Below, one piece after another: positions 27,808 to 35,498 of a DNA stretch of 64,000 bases; positions within the stretch are counted from its first letter, which is position 1; each line of letters begins with the position of its first letter. The notes under the pieces are model-generated. The model saw nothing but the letters and a program-made list of their open reading frames with translations, searched no databases and was not told where the DNA came from. The DNA lies in contig DASRMR010000047.1 in the NCBI GenBank assembly GCA_035647815.1, positions 43,662 through 107,661 of the forward strand. The letters are read 5' to 3'. The position numbers were made by a program, and so were the translations under genes. Source of the DNA: JAAYRQ01 sp035647815 (GTDB lineage Bacteria > Bacillota > Syntrophomonadia > Syntrophomonadales > Syntrophomonadaceae).

Positions 27808-28662
27808 ATGATTTATGCTAGTCGCTTTTTACGATATGAACCAGAAAATTTGCTCTGGGGACCAGATGTAAAAGAACTACAAACAGAACTTAAAAGAGCT
27901 GGATATAGTCCGGGTAAAATAGATAGCATATTGGGGCTTAAAACCGAAATGGCCATTTTAAACTTTCAGACTGACCATCTATTAGTAGCAGATGGTATCG
28001 TAGGTCCTGACACATGGAGTAGACTTAACTGTTATACAAGTAGGGAGAAAAACGCTGATTTAACCTTTAATGCTAAATTACCCCGTATCCATATAGATGT
28101 CGACAAACGCAGGCTCACCTTTTTCAATACTGATAGCACTAATAAGACTTATAAAGTAGCAGTTGGTAGACCATCTAACCCTACCCCATTAGGAAATTGG
28201 ATTATTAGCCAAAAGGCTCTAAATCCCGGTGGGCCTTTTGGAGTTAGATGGATGAGATTAAGTGTGCCTTGGGGAGGATATGGTATTCATGGTACTAATA
28301 ATCCAAGTTCCATAGGCAAAGCGATAAGTCATGGTTGTATTCGTTTGTTTAATGAGGATGTAATCGAACTATATAATCTCACTCCGTTAGGAACACCAGT
28401 AAATATTACTGGTACAGGATATAGTGCTAGATTACTTAAAAAAGGTGATAAAGGAAAAGATGTAAGCCAAGTACAAAGAATGTTAAAGAAAATCGGGTTT
28501 TATAAATACAAAATTGATGGGTTCTTTGGTGAAAAAACTGAGTTAGCAGTAATTAATTTTCAAAAGAAAAAAGGTTTAATAGCAGACGGGATAGTAGGTC
28601 CCGAGACTTACGAGTTTTTATATAAAGCATATGATAAAGCTAACAAAAATACCCAGCCTTAA
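27808..28662 (+). CDS. L,D-transpeptidase with two peptidoglycan-binding domains
   Basis: The 284-residue protein has a PG_binding_1 domain at each end (about 15-72, AILNFQTDHLLVADGIVGPD, and 215-275, AVINFQKKKGLIADGIVGPE) and a central YkuD domain (about 92-205). The catalytic motif is SHGCIR, with His175 and nucleophile Cys177. Such enzymes make 3-3 peptidoglycan cross-links or attach proteins to the wall. No signal peptide is evident, as in B. subtilis YkuD of the spore. The start follows AGGAGG. Flanked by genes on the other strand, hence monocistronic. Confidence 0.92.
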   Translation: MIYASRFLRYEPENLLWGPDVKELQTELKRAGYSPGKIDSILGLKTEMAILNFQTDHLLVADGIVGPDTWSRLNCYTSREKNADLTFNAKLPRIHIDVDKRRLTFFNTDSTNKTYKVAVGRPSNPTPLGNWIISQKALNPGGPFGVRWMRLSVPWGGYGIHGTNNPSSIGKAISHGCIRLFNEDVIELYNLTPLGTPVNITGTGYSARLLKKGDKGKDVSQVQRMLKKIGFYKYKIDGFFGEKTELAVINFQKKKGLIADGIVGPETYEFLYKAYDKANKNTQP

Positions 28663-28692
28663 ACATTATTCAAGAACTCCCTCATTTTGTTA

Positions 28693-29940
28693 CTATTCAT
28701 ATATTTTTTCACCATCAGCAAAAGCATTTAAAGCATCAAGTTCACTATCTCGTTTATGTCCACCAGCTTTTTCTGCTAATCTTTCTTTGTAATATTCATG
28801 TTGAATAATAAGACTCATAATTTCATTTGTACCGACCCAAATCGGTGATAAACGTAAATCACGCACAATTTTTTCGATGGGATAAATATCTGTGTAGCCA
28901 ATTCCGCCCATTACCTGCATAGCTAGATTAGCTACATCCCAACATTGTTCCGTCACAAACTTTTTGGATTCCGATGCTAGCCGGCGACAGGTACTTCCTT
29001 TAACCTGGCCAGAATCAATTGCTAATGCTGTCGTATAAATCATAGCCCGAGCACTATCTAGCTTAGTTACCATTTCAGCTATTTTAAAACTTACTGCTTG
29101 AAAATTCCTAATCTCCGTACCAAAAGCTTTACGCTTAGAACTATAATCAGTAGCTATTTCTAATGCTGGTCTTGCAGCACCAACAGTCATAGCTGCCGTA
29201 CCAAATCTCTCCGGAATCATCATCTGATTAAAAACTAGTCCACCACCATCGATTTCACCGATAACATTCTCTTTCGGCACCCGGACATTTTCAAAGACAA
29301 CTCGTGCAGTTCCTCCTCCTCTAGAGCCCATCAAGTTATATACATACTCTGTCTGCACACCCATTTCTCTTTCAACTAAAAAACAAGTCAATGACCTGCT
29401 AGACCGAGCTTCAAAATTGGTTTTAGCATAAACTAAGAAGTAATCTGCACCTTCACCACCAACTATAAAGCGCTTTTGTCCATTTAAAATAAAATCATCA
29501 CCATCTCGTCTTGCTACTGTAGTAGCTCCAAAAAAGTCTGATCCACCGCGCGGCTCAGTTAAACATTCTGCCGCAAATTTTTCACCCTTACATATAGATG
29601 GCAAGTATTTTTGTTTTTGTTCTTCACTACCAAAATGAACCAGCGCCTCTGGTACAACATCACCAGTTACCCCCCAAGTACAACCGAAAATATAGCCGGG
29701 AACACATACTTCTTCAGCTACAATTATGTCATCTTGCCATTGTCCACCTCTGCCCCCATACTCCTTAGGCACCCTTATACCGATAAGATTACGCCGTCCG
29801 GCTTCTGCCAAAAACTCCTTGGGGTATTTAATTTTGTCTGCATCCATATCCAAAATATATTCCCTAGGTATCCACTTTACTAAATCCCTGGTTTCATCCC
29901 GTAATTTTAGTTGTTCTGGTGTCATTAAAAAATCAAACAT
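28693..29940 (-). CDS. Acyl-CoA dehydrogenase family protein
   Basis: From ATG 29940 (nine bases after AAAGGAG) the product has 415 residues: the N-terminal helical domain, the flavin-binding middle segment (FAAECLTEPRGGSDFFG) and the C-terminal helical domain with KRKAFG and QVMGGIGYT. The family oxidises acyl-CoA to enoyl-CoA with FAD, passing electrons to ETF. In a putative butyrate metaboliser this would be a beta-oxidation step. Odd: the position of the medium-chain catalytic Glu (YEGT motif) is Val369 (WVGTNEI). Substrate cannot be assigned. An inverted repeat lies just upstream of the start. Confidence 0.88.
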   Translation of the reverse strand: MFDFLMTPEQLKLRDETRDLVKWIPREYILDMDADKIKYPKEFLAEAGRRNLIGIRVPKEYGGRGGQWQDDIIVAEEVCVPGYIFGCTWGVTGDVVPEALVHFGSEEQKQKYLPSICKGEKFAAECLTEPRGGSDFFGATTVARRDGDDFILNGQKRFIVGGEGADYFLVYAKTNFEARSSRSLTCFLVEREMGVQTEYVYNLMGSRGGGTARVVFENVRVPKENVIGEIDGGGLVFNQMMIPERFGTAAMTVGAARPALEIATDYSSKRKAFGTEIRNFQAVSFKIAEMVTKLDSARAMIYTTALAIDSGQVKGSTCRRLASESKKFVTEQCWDVANLAMQVMGGIGYTDIYPIEKIVRDLRLSPIWVGTNEIMSLIIQHEYYKERLAEKAGGHKRDSELDALNAFADGEKIYE

Positions 29941-29980
29941 CAATAACAACTCCTTTACTTAATATTCGCTTTCCATTACA

Positions 29981-30004
29981 TGCGTAATATTTGTATATTA
30001 CGCA
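29981..30004 (-). promoter_or_regulatory. Inverted repeat upstream of acyl-CoA dehydrogenase
   Basis: Perfect 10-base arms TGCGTAATAT and ATATTACGCA are separated by 4 bases, 41 bases upstream of the start codon, without a following T-run. The geometry suits a dimeric repressor operator rather than a terminator. Confidence 0.45.
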
Positions 30005-30084
30005 ACCATAGCCATGGGGTCAGTCTAAGCGGGGAATCTTACACCGTGTCATCCTGAGAAAAACGAAGGATCTTTACCTCATAA

Positions 30085-30723
30085 TTACCGGGGTACACTT
30101 AATTTAAATGGTGGTTTTTTAAAAAAATTGTATTTCTCACTTTGCCAATTAAATCTAACAGGAATAAGCTCAGAATGATCTGATAACTTATCATTAATAA
30201 TAATATTAATTTCAGTTAAATCAGGCTTAAAAAAATCACCTTTCATTGCAATGTATAGAATGTTTCCACCTTCATAGGTAGAGCTATAACTACAGCAATA
30301 ATTCACCCCAGCTTCATCCACAATGCCAAAATCATAATTATCCCATAATTCCTGATGTTCCTCGCCAACTATCTTATTCTTTAATAAAATCTTCCCTCTA
30401 AATTCAATCTTGCTAAAACCATACTTAATTTCTTGATACGGTTTATTATAAAAACTACATAATTTTAAAAAAGGGAATTGTAATAGAGCTGGTAATATAG
30501 AGGCAAAATCATAACGCCAATCATCAACAAAATCTATGTTTTTCCTTTCTACATCCCATAATATAGCATCATTAATAACTACAGTAGCATTTTCTAATGC
30601 AATAGTTTCATCTATTAAATGTCTTTGTAGAGTCATTTGATGTTGGGTATAAAAATAAATAGTAACTACTAGCCAAATAACAAAGATAAATAATAATGTT
30701 TTAACTAACTTAGATCTTAGCAA
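30085..30723 (-). CDS. Hypothetical membrane-anchored protein
   Basis: The 212-residue protein has one N-terminal membrane helix (about residues 8-27, VKTLLFIFVIWLVVTIYFYT) and a probably extracytoplasmic remainder with three Cys, two adjacent (YCCSY). I do not recognise a family. The ORF has codon use like its neighbours and a plausible upstream ribosome binding site (GGGGGGAT). It lies between the acyl-CoA dehydrogenase and tRNA-Pro, with a small degenerate repeat just downstream. Confidence 0.6.
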   Translation of the reverse strand: MLRSKLVKTLLFIFVIWLVVTIYFYTQHQMTLQRHLIDETIALENATVVINDAILWDVERKNIDFVDDWRYDFASILPALLQFPFLKLCSFYNKPYQEIKYGFSKIEFRGKILLKNKIVGEEHQELWDNYDFGIVDEAGVNYCCSYSSTYEGGNILYIAMKGDFFKPDLTEINIIINDKLSDHSELIPVRFNWQSEKYNFFKKPPFKLSVPR

Positions 30724-30832
30724 AACATCCCCCCTAAACTAGAAGTCTACTTATATTTATACTTTATCTTTCAACAACACCTTTTTAATTCCTGCATAAA
30801 GACAAGATTTGTTAAACTAGTTTAACAAGCCC

Positions 30833-30865
30833 AGAAAATACAAAAACCGCACATCTTGTGCGGTT
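30833..30865 (-). terminator. Terminator after tRNA-Pro
   Basis: Arms AACCGCAC and GTGCGGTT with a 5-base loop are followed on the minus strand by TTTTTGTATTTT. Confidence 0.9.
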
Positions 30866-30879
30866 ACTTTACTTTATAA

Positions 30880-30956
30880 TGGTCGGGGCGACAGGAATTG
30901 AACCTGCGACCTTCTGATCCCAAATCAGACGCGCTACCAAGCTGCGCCACGCCCCG
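30880..30956 (-). tRNA. tRNA-Pro (anticodon TGG)
   Basis: The 77-base cloverleaf on the minus strand has acceptor CGGGGCG / CGCCCCG, anticodon loop TTTGGGA (TGG), a T-arm with TTCAATT and an encoded CCA end. A terminator follows. Confidence 0.96.
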
Positions 30957-31014
30957 ACAGCTTTTTCATAATAGCATTTAAAAACATTGAGGTCAACACC
31001 TATTTGTTTTTTTA

Positions 31015-31701
31015 TTAAGCTATCCAAGCAAAATACATACCTACCATCAAGATCATTACCCCGGCTAGCTTATCCATTACATGACTCCATTTAGCAAAAG
31101 AATCCATGCTAGATATTACCCCTGTAAAAGTACCTATTATTATTATTGGAACTGCCCTACCGAGTGCATAAATAAAAAGCAAAGTCGCCCCATAAACTAA
31201 TTGTCCACTTGCTAAAGCAATAGATAAAATAGCGAACATTATAGGAGTTCCACATTGTGAACCGACTAAACCCATAACTATTCCTAAAATAAAACTACCT
31301 AGATACCCCTTTTGTTCCCCCACCCTATTTAGCAAATCATTTCCATAACTAAAGTTAAATTGGAATGCACCCATTAAGTTTAATCCAATTAGAATACAAA
31401 TAAAAGCTACAAAATAGAAAATCACACTTTGAGTTACTCCGAAAATCCCACCAATAAAAGCAATAATAATTCCCAAAACCATAAAGGTTGTGGCAGTACC
31501 GAGACTGAAAAACAATGACAAGAAGAACCCTCTAACACGCCCAGCCTCTGAACCTCCTACATGTCCGATTATAATAGGGATCATGCTTACATTACATGGA
31601 GTTATACTGGTAACTATTCCGGCTGCAAAGACTAAGAAATAACCATAAACAGAAAAAGAACTTAATAGTCCTGGAACTACTTGATTAAACCACGCTTCCA
31701 C
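31015..31701 (-). CDS. CcdA/DsbD-type thiol-reductant membrane transporter
   Basis: The 228-residue protein has six membrane helices. The two conserved membrane cysteines of the family sit in ITPCNVSMIPI (about residue 37) and GSQCGTPIMF (about residue 149). CcdA-like proteins carry reducing equivalents from cytoplasmic thioredoxin across the membrane to extracytoplasmic thiol proteins, for example in cytochrome c maturation. It starts with GTG after GGTGGTGGTAGA and lies 58 bases downstream of a small selenoprotein gene on the same strand, which suggests a redox pair. No thioredoxin-like partner gene is adjacent. Confidence 0.88.
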   Translation of the reverse strand: MEAWFNQVVPGLLSSFSVYGYFLVFAAGIVTSITPCNVSMIPIIIGHVGGSEAGRVRGFFLSLFFSLGTATTFMVLGIIIAFIGGIFGVTQSVIFYFVAFICILIGLNLMGAFQFNFSYGNDLLNRVGEQKGYLGSFILGIVMGLVGSQCGTPIMFAILSIALASGQLVYGATLLFIYALGRAVPIIIIGTFTGVISSMDSFAKWSHVMDKLAGVMILMVGMYFAWIA

Positions 31702-31723
31702 TCTACCACCACCACATATAAAA

Positions 31724-31753
31724 TTAAGCGTACTATAATTATAATACGCTTAA
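31724..31753 (-). terminator. Hairpin between selenoprotein gene and ccdA-like gene
   Basis: Perfect 9-base arms TTAAGCGTA and TACGCTTAA with a 12-base loop are followed on the minus strand by TTTTATAT. It could be a weak terminator or attenuator reducing read-through into the ccdA-like gene. Confidence 0.45.
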
Positions 31754-31759
31754 CTCATT

Positions 31760-32068
31760 TTAATTCATATTATGAGATTCACTTGTTCTTAAATATAACT
31801 TTTCGTCCCAGATTGATCTTCTTAATGCAACTATTTTATCTGCGCCTTCATAGCTAGTAAAATAACCGGAAATATGAACTTGTATATCATCTATAACTTC
31901 TGTCGTATAGATTTCCTTTTCTTCTGAGTTAGGTTCTTCCATTAATACATAATGGGTCAAAAAAGGTGGTCCTCACCCAGTACGCTTGTATTCCATATTA
32001 ACTAAAATATTGTTTCCATTTTGCATAATATGATCCTTAGCTGCTTTATCTATCCCTAAAATTTTCAT
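31760..32068 (-). CDS. Small selenoprotein with in-frame UGA (CC/Se, HesB-like type)
   Basis: Reading TGA at 31973-31975 as selenocysteine (residue 32) gives a 102-residue protein beginning MKILGIDKAAKDHIMQ, with Sec in TGUGPP. The ATG at 32068 follows a strong AGGAGG, whereas the part after the UGA has no ribosome binding site of its own. A hairpin with arms CCATTA / TAATGG and loop TGTAT starts 17 bases after the UGA and has its loop 23 bases after it, as expected of a bacterial SECIS. It resembles small HesB-like (CC/Se-motif) selenoproteins known in clostridia; that match is from memory. The adjacent ccdA-like gene suggests a thiol or sulfur redox role. Confidence 0.75.
31935..31951 (-). 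promoter_or_regulatory. Candidate SECIS element of the small selenoprotein
   Basis: A 6-bp stem CCATTA / TAATGG with a 5-base loop (TGTAT, G at second position) has its loop 23 bases downstream of the UGA, inside the 16-37 base range known for bacterial SECIS. It lies within the reading frame. Confidence 0.6.
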
Positions 32069-32094
32069 TAAAAACCGCCTCCTATGGTCTCCAT

Positions 32095-32111
32095 ATACCC
32101 CTGCAGGGTAT
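32095..32111 (-). promoter_or_regulatory. CsoR/CstR-like operator upstream of the selenoprotein
   Basis: ATACCC-N5-GGGTAT is a 17-base near-palindrome, 27 bases upstream of the selenoprotein start. ATACCC/GGGTAT arms are typical of CsoR-family (copper or persulfide-sensing) operators. No csoR gene is in the window. Confidence 0.45.
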
Positions 32112-32311
32112 GCATATATGTTAATCTCATTAAGCAAATTTGTCAATACAATTTAAGATTTTATTATATCTAACAAAATTTTCATCTGTACATTCATCAT
32201 AAAATAAGGTACTATAAATAATCGGTGCGTCTTTTAAATATGCATATTTACATTTAAAGCGGAAAACACCGTATGGAAAGTTTATATGTTTTTAAAATAT
32301 TTAATTATTGC

Positions 32312-32340
32312 TTGAAATGATATCTTAAAACATGTATAAT
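32312..32340 (+). promoter_or_regulatory. Promoter of the tRNA cluster
   Basis: TTGAAA (32312-32317), a 17-base spacer and TATAAT (32335-32340), 11 bases before tRNA-Gly. Confidence 0.85.
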
Positions 32341-32351
32341 ACATTTTGCGG

Positions 32352-32426
<75 letters not shown>

Positions 32427-32430
32427 TTAT

Positions 32431-32507
<77 letters not shown>

Positions 32508-32526
32508 AATTATATAATTTTATTGT

Positions 32527-32604
32527 GGTGGGTGTAGCTCAGTTGGCTAGAGCACCAGATTGTGGCTCTGGGGGCCGTGGGTTCAAGACCCATCATCCAC
32601 CCCA
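32527..32604 (+). tRNA. tRNA-His (anticodon GTG)
   Basis: 78 bases including the extra G at position -1 (32527), which faces C73. Acceptor GTGGGTG / CATCCAC, anticodon loop TTGTGGC, encoded CCA. Confidence 0.96.
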
Positions 32605-32616
32605 TAATAAAAATTC

Positions 32617-32646
32617 TTGACATCGGCATAGATGTCTTAGTATACT
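32617..32646 (+). promoter_or_regulatory. Internal promoter before tRNA-Gln
   Basis: Consensus TTGACA (32617-32622), an 18-base spacer and TATACT (32641-32646), 14 bases before tRNA-Gln. The tRNA-Gln/Lys pair may be transcribed separately. Confidence 0.75.
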
Positions 32647-32660
32647 CTATACCGTACTGT

Positions 32661-32736
32661 TGGGGTGTAGCCAAGCGGTAAGGCAACGGACTTTGACTCC
32701 GTCATCCCGTAGGTTCGAATCCTGCCACCCCAGCCA
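32661..32736 (+). tRNA. tRNA-Gln (anticodon TTG)
   Basis: 76 bases with acceptor TGGGGTG / CACCCCA, anticodon loop CTTTGAC, T-loop TTCGAAT and encoded CCA. Confidence 0.97.
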
Positions 32737-32745
32737 TTTTAATAT

Positions 32746-32821
32746 GGGCCATTAGCTCAGTCGGCAGAGCACCTGACTTTTAATCAGGGCGTCCCGCGTT
32801 CGAGTCGCGGATGGCTCACCA
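32746..32821 (+). tRNA. tRNA-Lys (anticodon TTT)
   Basis: 76 bases with acceptor GGGCCAT / ATGGCTC, anticodon loop CTTTTAA, T-loop TTCGAGT and encoded CCA. Last gene of the cluster. Confidence 0.97.
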
Positions 32822-32833
32822 TTTACAAACAGC

Positions 32834-32866
32834 AACCCTCCTAGGTTAGGAGGGTTTTTTTCTTTT
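32834..32866 (+). terminator. Terminator of the tRNA cluster
   Basis: Arms AACCCTCCT and AGGAGGGTT with a 5-base loop, then TTTTTTCTTTT. Confidence 0.93.
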
Positions 32867-33088
32867 CTGCTTTTACATAACTCTATTAAGTAATGTGTTA
32901 TGACAAATCTAAAGCAAGAAAATAAAAAGAATTTATTTCATCTTTTCTATCATTGGTAATTCTTATAGCAGACACATAGTCAGATTTATTCTTTTCTTCA
33001 AATACATTTAATAGAACAGCCCTACTTCTAGCCTTTATATTCATAAATGCAAATAATATTCTTATGTTTTTCTGTCCAGTTAACCCCA

Positions 33089-33895
33089 TCACCAATTAAT
33101 ATTAAATTCATAAGGTTTTATTTCAATATCCCAATTATCTGAACTTCCATCAATAATAAACTTTAATTCTCCATAATCCTTATCTAATTTAGAAAAGACT
33201 AGAATTCCCTCTGTACTTACTCCATGTACTAAATCAGATTGGATTTCAGGATAATCGGAATCATAGTTATATTCATCTTCAAATTGCTTGCCTTTTTGAA
33301 TGACTTTAGCTGAATGTGTCCATATATTTAAGTCATAATTCGATTCATTATTTATAGATATATACAATCTTGTTTCATTATCCGCAAATTCTATCTTTTT
33401 TAAAATGACCTTAGCCCCATATTGATCTATCTCTTGATTAACTTCTAGTTTTTTTATAGTTGGTGAAAAAGCATCAATATAATTGCTTTCTTTTATTTTA
33501 ATAGCCTCTATACTAGGAGCTATTATTTTTCCACCAAATGCGTTTTCTCCTTCAAATTCACCTTTAACAAAACCATTTATAAATATTAAATCTCCATCTT
33601 TATAAGTGTTTTCAGAATTAAAATCCATTACAATTGTATTTTCATCATCACCATTAACATTAACCCACACTTGTAAAAAAACATTGTCCCCATCTTCTTC
33701 AATCTTAAAAACTTTGCCATAGAGTTTTACTCCTTTGTTTTTAAAATTTAATGGATTCGAATAAAGTGCTGCTATTTCTGATTCTTCTATGTATTCTAAG
33801 TTGCTTATATCAACTTTAGAATTAGTTTTACCACAACCAATTAAAACCAATGACAAAATTAATGCTAAAATAAAAAGACTTTTAGTTTTTTTCAT
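33089..33895 (-). CDS. Predicted lipoprotein with OB-fold-like and DUF4352-like regions
   Basis: From ATG 33895 (eight bases after AAGGAG) the 268-residue protein has a lipoprotein signal ending in the lipobox LIGC. The segment after it (about residues 40-120, LKNFKN-type OB-fold with GVKLYGKVFKIEEDG) looks like the tRNA_anti-like OB fold of exported proteins. The C-terminal half (from about 150, YGAKVILKKIEFADNETRLY) looks like the telokin-like DUF4352 domain. Surface-anchored, with no known catalytic role. It lies in an AT-rich accessory patch. Family names are by resemblance only. Confidence 0.7.
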   Translation of the reverse strand: MKKTKSLFILALILSLVLIGCGKTNSKVDISNLEYIEESEIAALYSNPLNFKNKGVKLYGKVFKIEEDGDNVFLQVWVNVNGDDENTIVMDFNSENTYKDGDLIFINGFVKGEFEGENAFGGKIIAPSIEAIKIKESNYIDAFSPTIKKLEVNQEIDQYGAKVILKKIEFADNETRLYISINNESNYDLNIWTHSAKVIQKGKQFEDEYNYDSDYPEIQSDLVHGVSTEGILVFSKLDKDYGELKFIIDGSSDNWDIEIKPYEFNINW

Positions 33896-34053
33896 AGTAT
33901 TCACTCCTTGTGTTTTGCCGTTTTATAAACTTAAACGAAAATTGAGCAGATATTACAAAAGATTTAATGCAACCGCTTTGAAGTTATATTCATTAATTTC
34001 ACTAAATACATATGTTTTTGGTAACTCTGCTTTCTTTTTATTAAATTCTTCTG

Positions 34054-35029
34054 TTATTGTATGTAGCACCTTGCTGATATGATTTGATCAATAATTAGTG
34101 TCTTACCATCTTCATTCAGCCACTCATTTTTCTCAAATGAATAGGCAAATAGGTGAAGAATAGGATTGTTCAAGCAATTTATAACTACACCTAATCTGTA
34201 AGATTCCTTATGTTTATTCATGTTTTGCAATTCATTTGGAGTTAAAGTGATAGAAATTGTATTTCCTGACAATCCCTTAACTTCAATTTTTAATTTTGTT
34301 TTATTGTTAACTGCTTCTAAATCCCATCCTAAGTTTTCAGATTCAACTGAAGTTACACTAAAGCCTCGTTCTGTATATTCTCTAGTGACCTCTTTGATAG
34401 CAATTAATTCCACTTTTTTCTTTTTTTTCGATATCAACTTGATGAGAACGAGTATATTTATTTCTTATGCTTTTCTTTTTTTCATGTTTTTCAATATTAT
34501 TTAAAATTTCTCTTTTGAAATTTGTCATTTCAGCACTATCCGCATACCAAACATTCGACTGCCCCATGCCCCCTTTTTTTCTTCTAGGTATTTCAGGAAA
34601 AGAGCGTCTTTCATCTAAACTAAGTAAAGTAGCATTATCAGCATCGGCAATTGCATAATAACCAAAATATTCATTTCTAAATTTTCTTTCTGGAAGCTCA
34701 ATATTCTGATAATCTTTATAAAAAGTAGCATTCTTATACCAGCCTACAATGTATGTTCCACCATCTTTGTGAGCAGCCGTAAAAACAGCTAAAACATTTT
34801 CTATACATTCATCATCTTTACTTGCTCCTAATCTGCTGATATTAAGTGATCCACCTGGTGGTTGAACATATCCATAGACCTTCTCATTAATATTCTTAAA
34901 ATTAAATATTTCATGTCCATAACCATGTTCTTTTACATAAGAGCCACCACTACTGATCTCTATATCATCTCCAATCAAACCCTCATATCTTTCCATCCAA
35001 GCTATATTTAAGAAAACCATAGGATTCAT
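34054..35029 (-). pseudogene. Frameshifted DUF3883-domain gene
   Basis: Two overlapping frames form one gene. The first part (from ATG 35029, after AAAGGATG) encodes about 216 residues of unrecognised N-terminal domain (FLNIAWMERYEGL...). It runs out of frame at the A-rich tract near 34415-34430. The second frame continues with a DUF3883 domain, a PD-(D/E)XK nuclease-like fold, with D-x-E and EVKG visible in GWDLEAVNN ... LKIEVKG. Adding or removing bases in the A-run (eight A, G, six A) would join them; the shift is +1, unlike a classic -1 slippery site. It may be a real mutation or a homopolymer error. DUF3883 proteins often occur in defence or restriction settings. Confidence 0.7.
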
Positions 35030-35212
35030 TGTTTCACATCCTTTTTTATACAAATTATAAAACAACTTTCATAAAACTCTCCCTCTCCTCCCCCCTCACT
35101 TCCACACCAACCTTACAAATTCCTACTAATTTTTTAACTTTAAAACTAATTCCGCTATCATATTTCCCCACTAGACCCCAATTCCATGCCTTTCCCAGTA
35201 TATCAATTGGCA

Positions 35213-35237
35213 TAAAAAAACCGTCCATTTCGGACAG
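35213..35237 (-). terminator. Terminator after the toxin-antitoxin pair
   Basis: Arms CTGTCC and GGACGG (minus strand, with one G-T pair) around a 5-base loop, followed by TTTTTTTA. Confidence 0.75.
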
Positions 35238-35321
35238 CTATTTCTAACTTAATCTTTATATTCAACTTATAAACACATTAAAACCTTCCCAGTTCTATCT
35301 TTCAAACACTTTTAGTTAATT

Positions 35322-35498
35322 TCATTTATACGCTTGTCCTCTAGGTAGAATTGCAATAATTTCAATAGTAGCTTCATTTTGCCTAAATATTATTCTCCAA
35401 TCCCCAACCCTTAATCTAAATTGCTCATCTCGCCCTTTTAGTTTTTTAGCAGTAGGAGCAAAGATAATCTTTTTAGATTCCCGCTTCTTTCCAGACAT
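35322..35498 (-). CDS. RelE/ParE-like toxin, apparently shortened
   Basis: This 58-residue ORF starts at ATG 35498 inside the antitoxin gene and ends at TGA. Its second half is clearly RelE/ParE-like (FRLRVGDWRIIFR ... IAILPRGQAY), with the conserved RLRVGDWR and PRG motifs. Family members usually have 80-95 residues. Here the N-terminal strand (KKIIFAPTAKKL) is followed almost directly by KGRDEQFRLR, so the helical hairpin normally between them is missing. It may be a deletion derivative that still binds antitoxin but is inactive. The 26-base overlap with the antitoxin gene indicates coupling. Confidence 0.7.
   Translation of the reverse strand: MSGKKRESKKIIFAPTAKKLKGRDEQFRLRVGDWRIIFRQNEATIEIIAILPRGQAYK

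Noticed and set aside
32150..32285. Open frame of about 50 codons upstream of the small selenoprotein gene
   Set aside because: Its residues look plausible, but no start codon is present in frame and it lies in AT-rich intergenic DNA.
32898..33095. 65-codon frame downstream of the lipoprotein gene
   Set aside because: No ribosome binding site, unusual composition and overlap with the lipoprotein end. No family resemblance.
33953..34069. 38-codon frame (GTG start) after the DUF3883 gene with protein-like composition
   Set aside because: It might be a remnant of a decayed gene, but it is short, has no binding site and starts inside the DUF3883 gene end. Not enough to call.
34405..34440. Programmed -1 frameshift in the DUF3883 gene
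   Set aside because: The A-run resembles a slippery site, but the needed shift is +1 (or -2), so the standard A-AAA-AAG mechanism does not apply.
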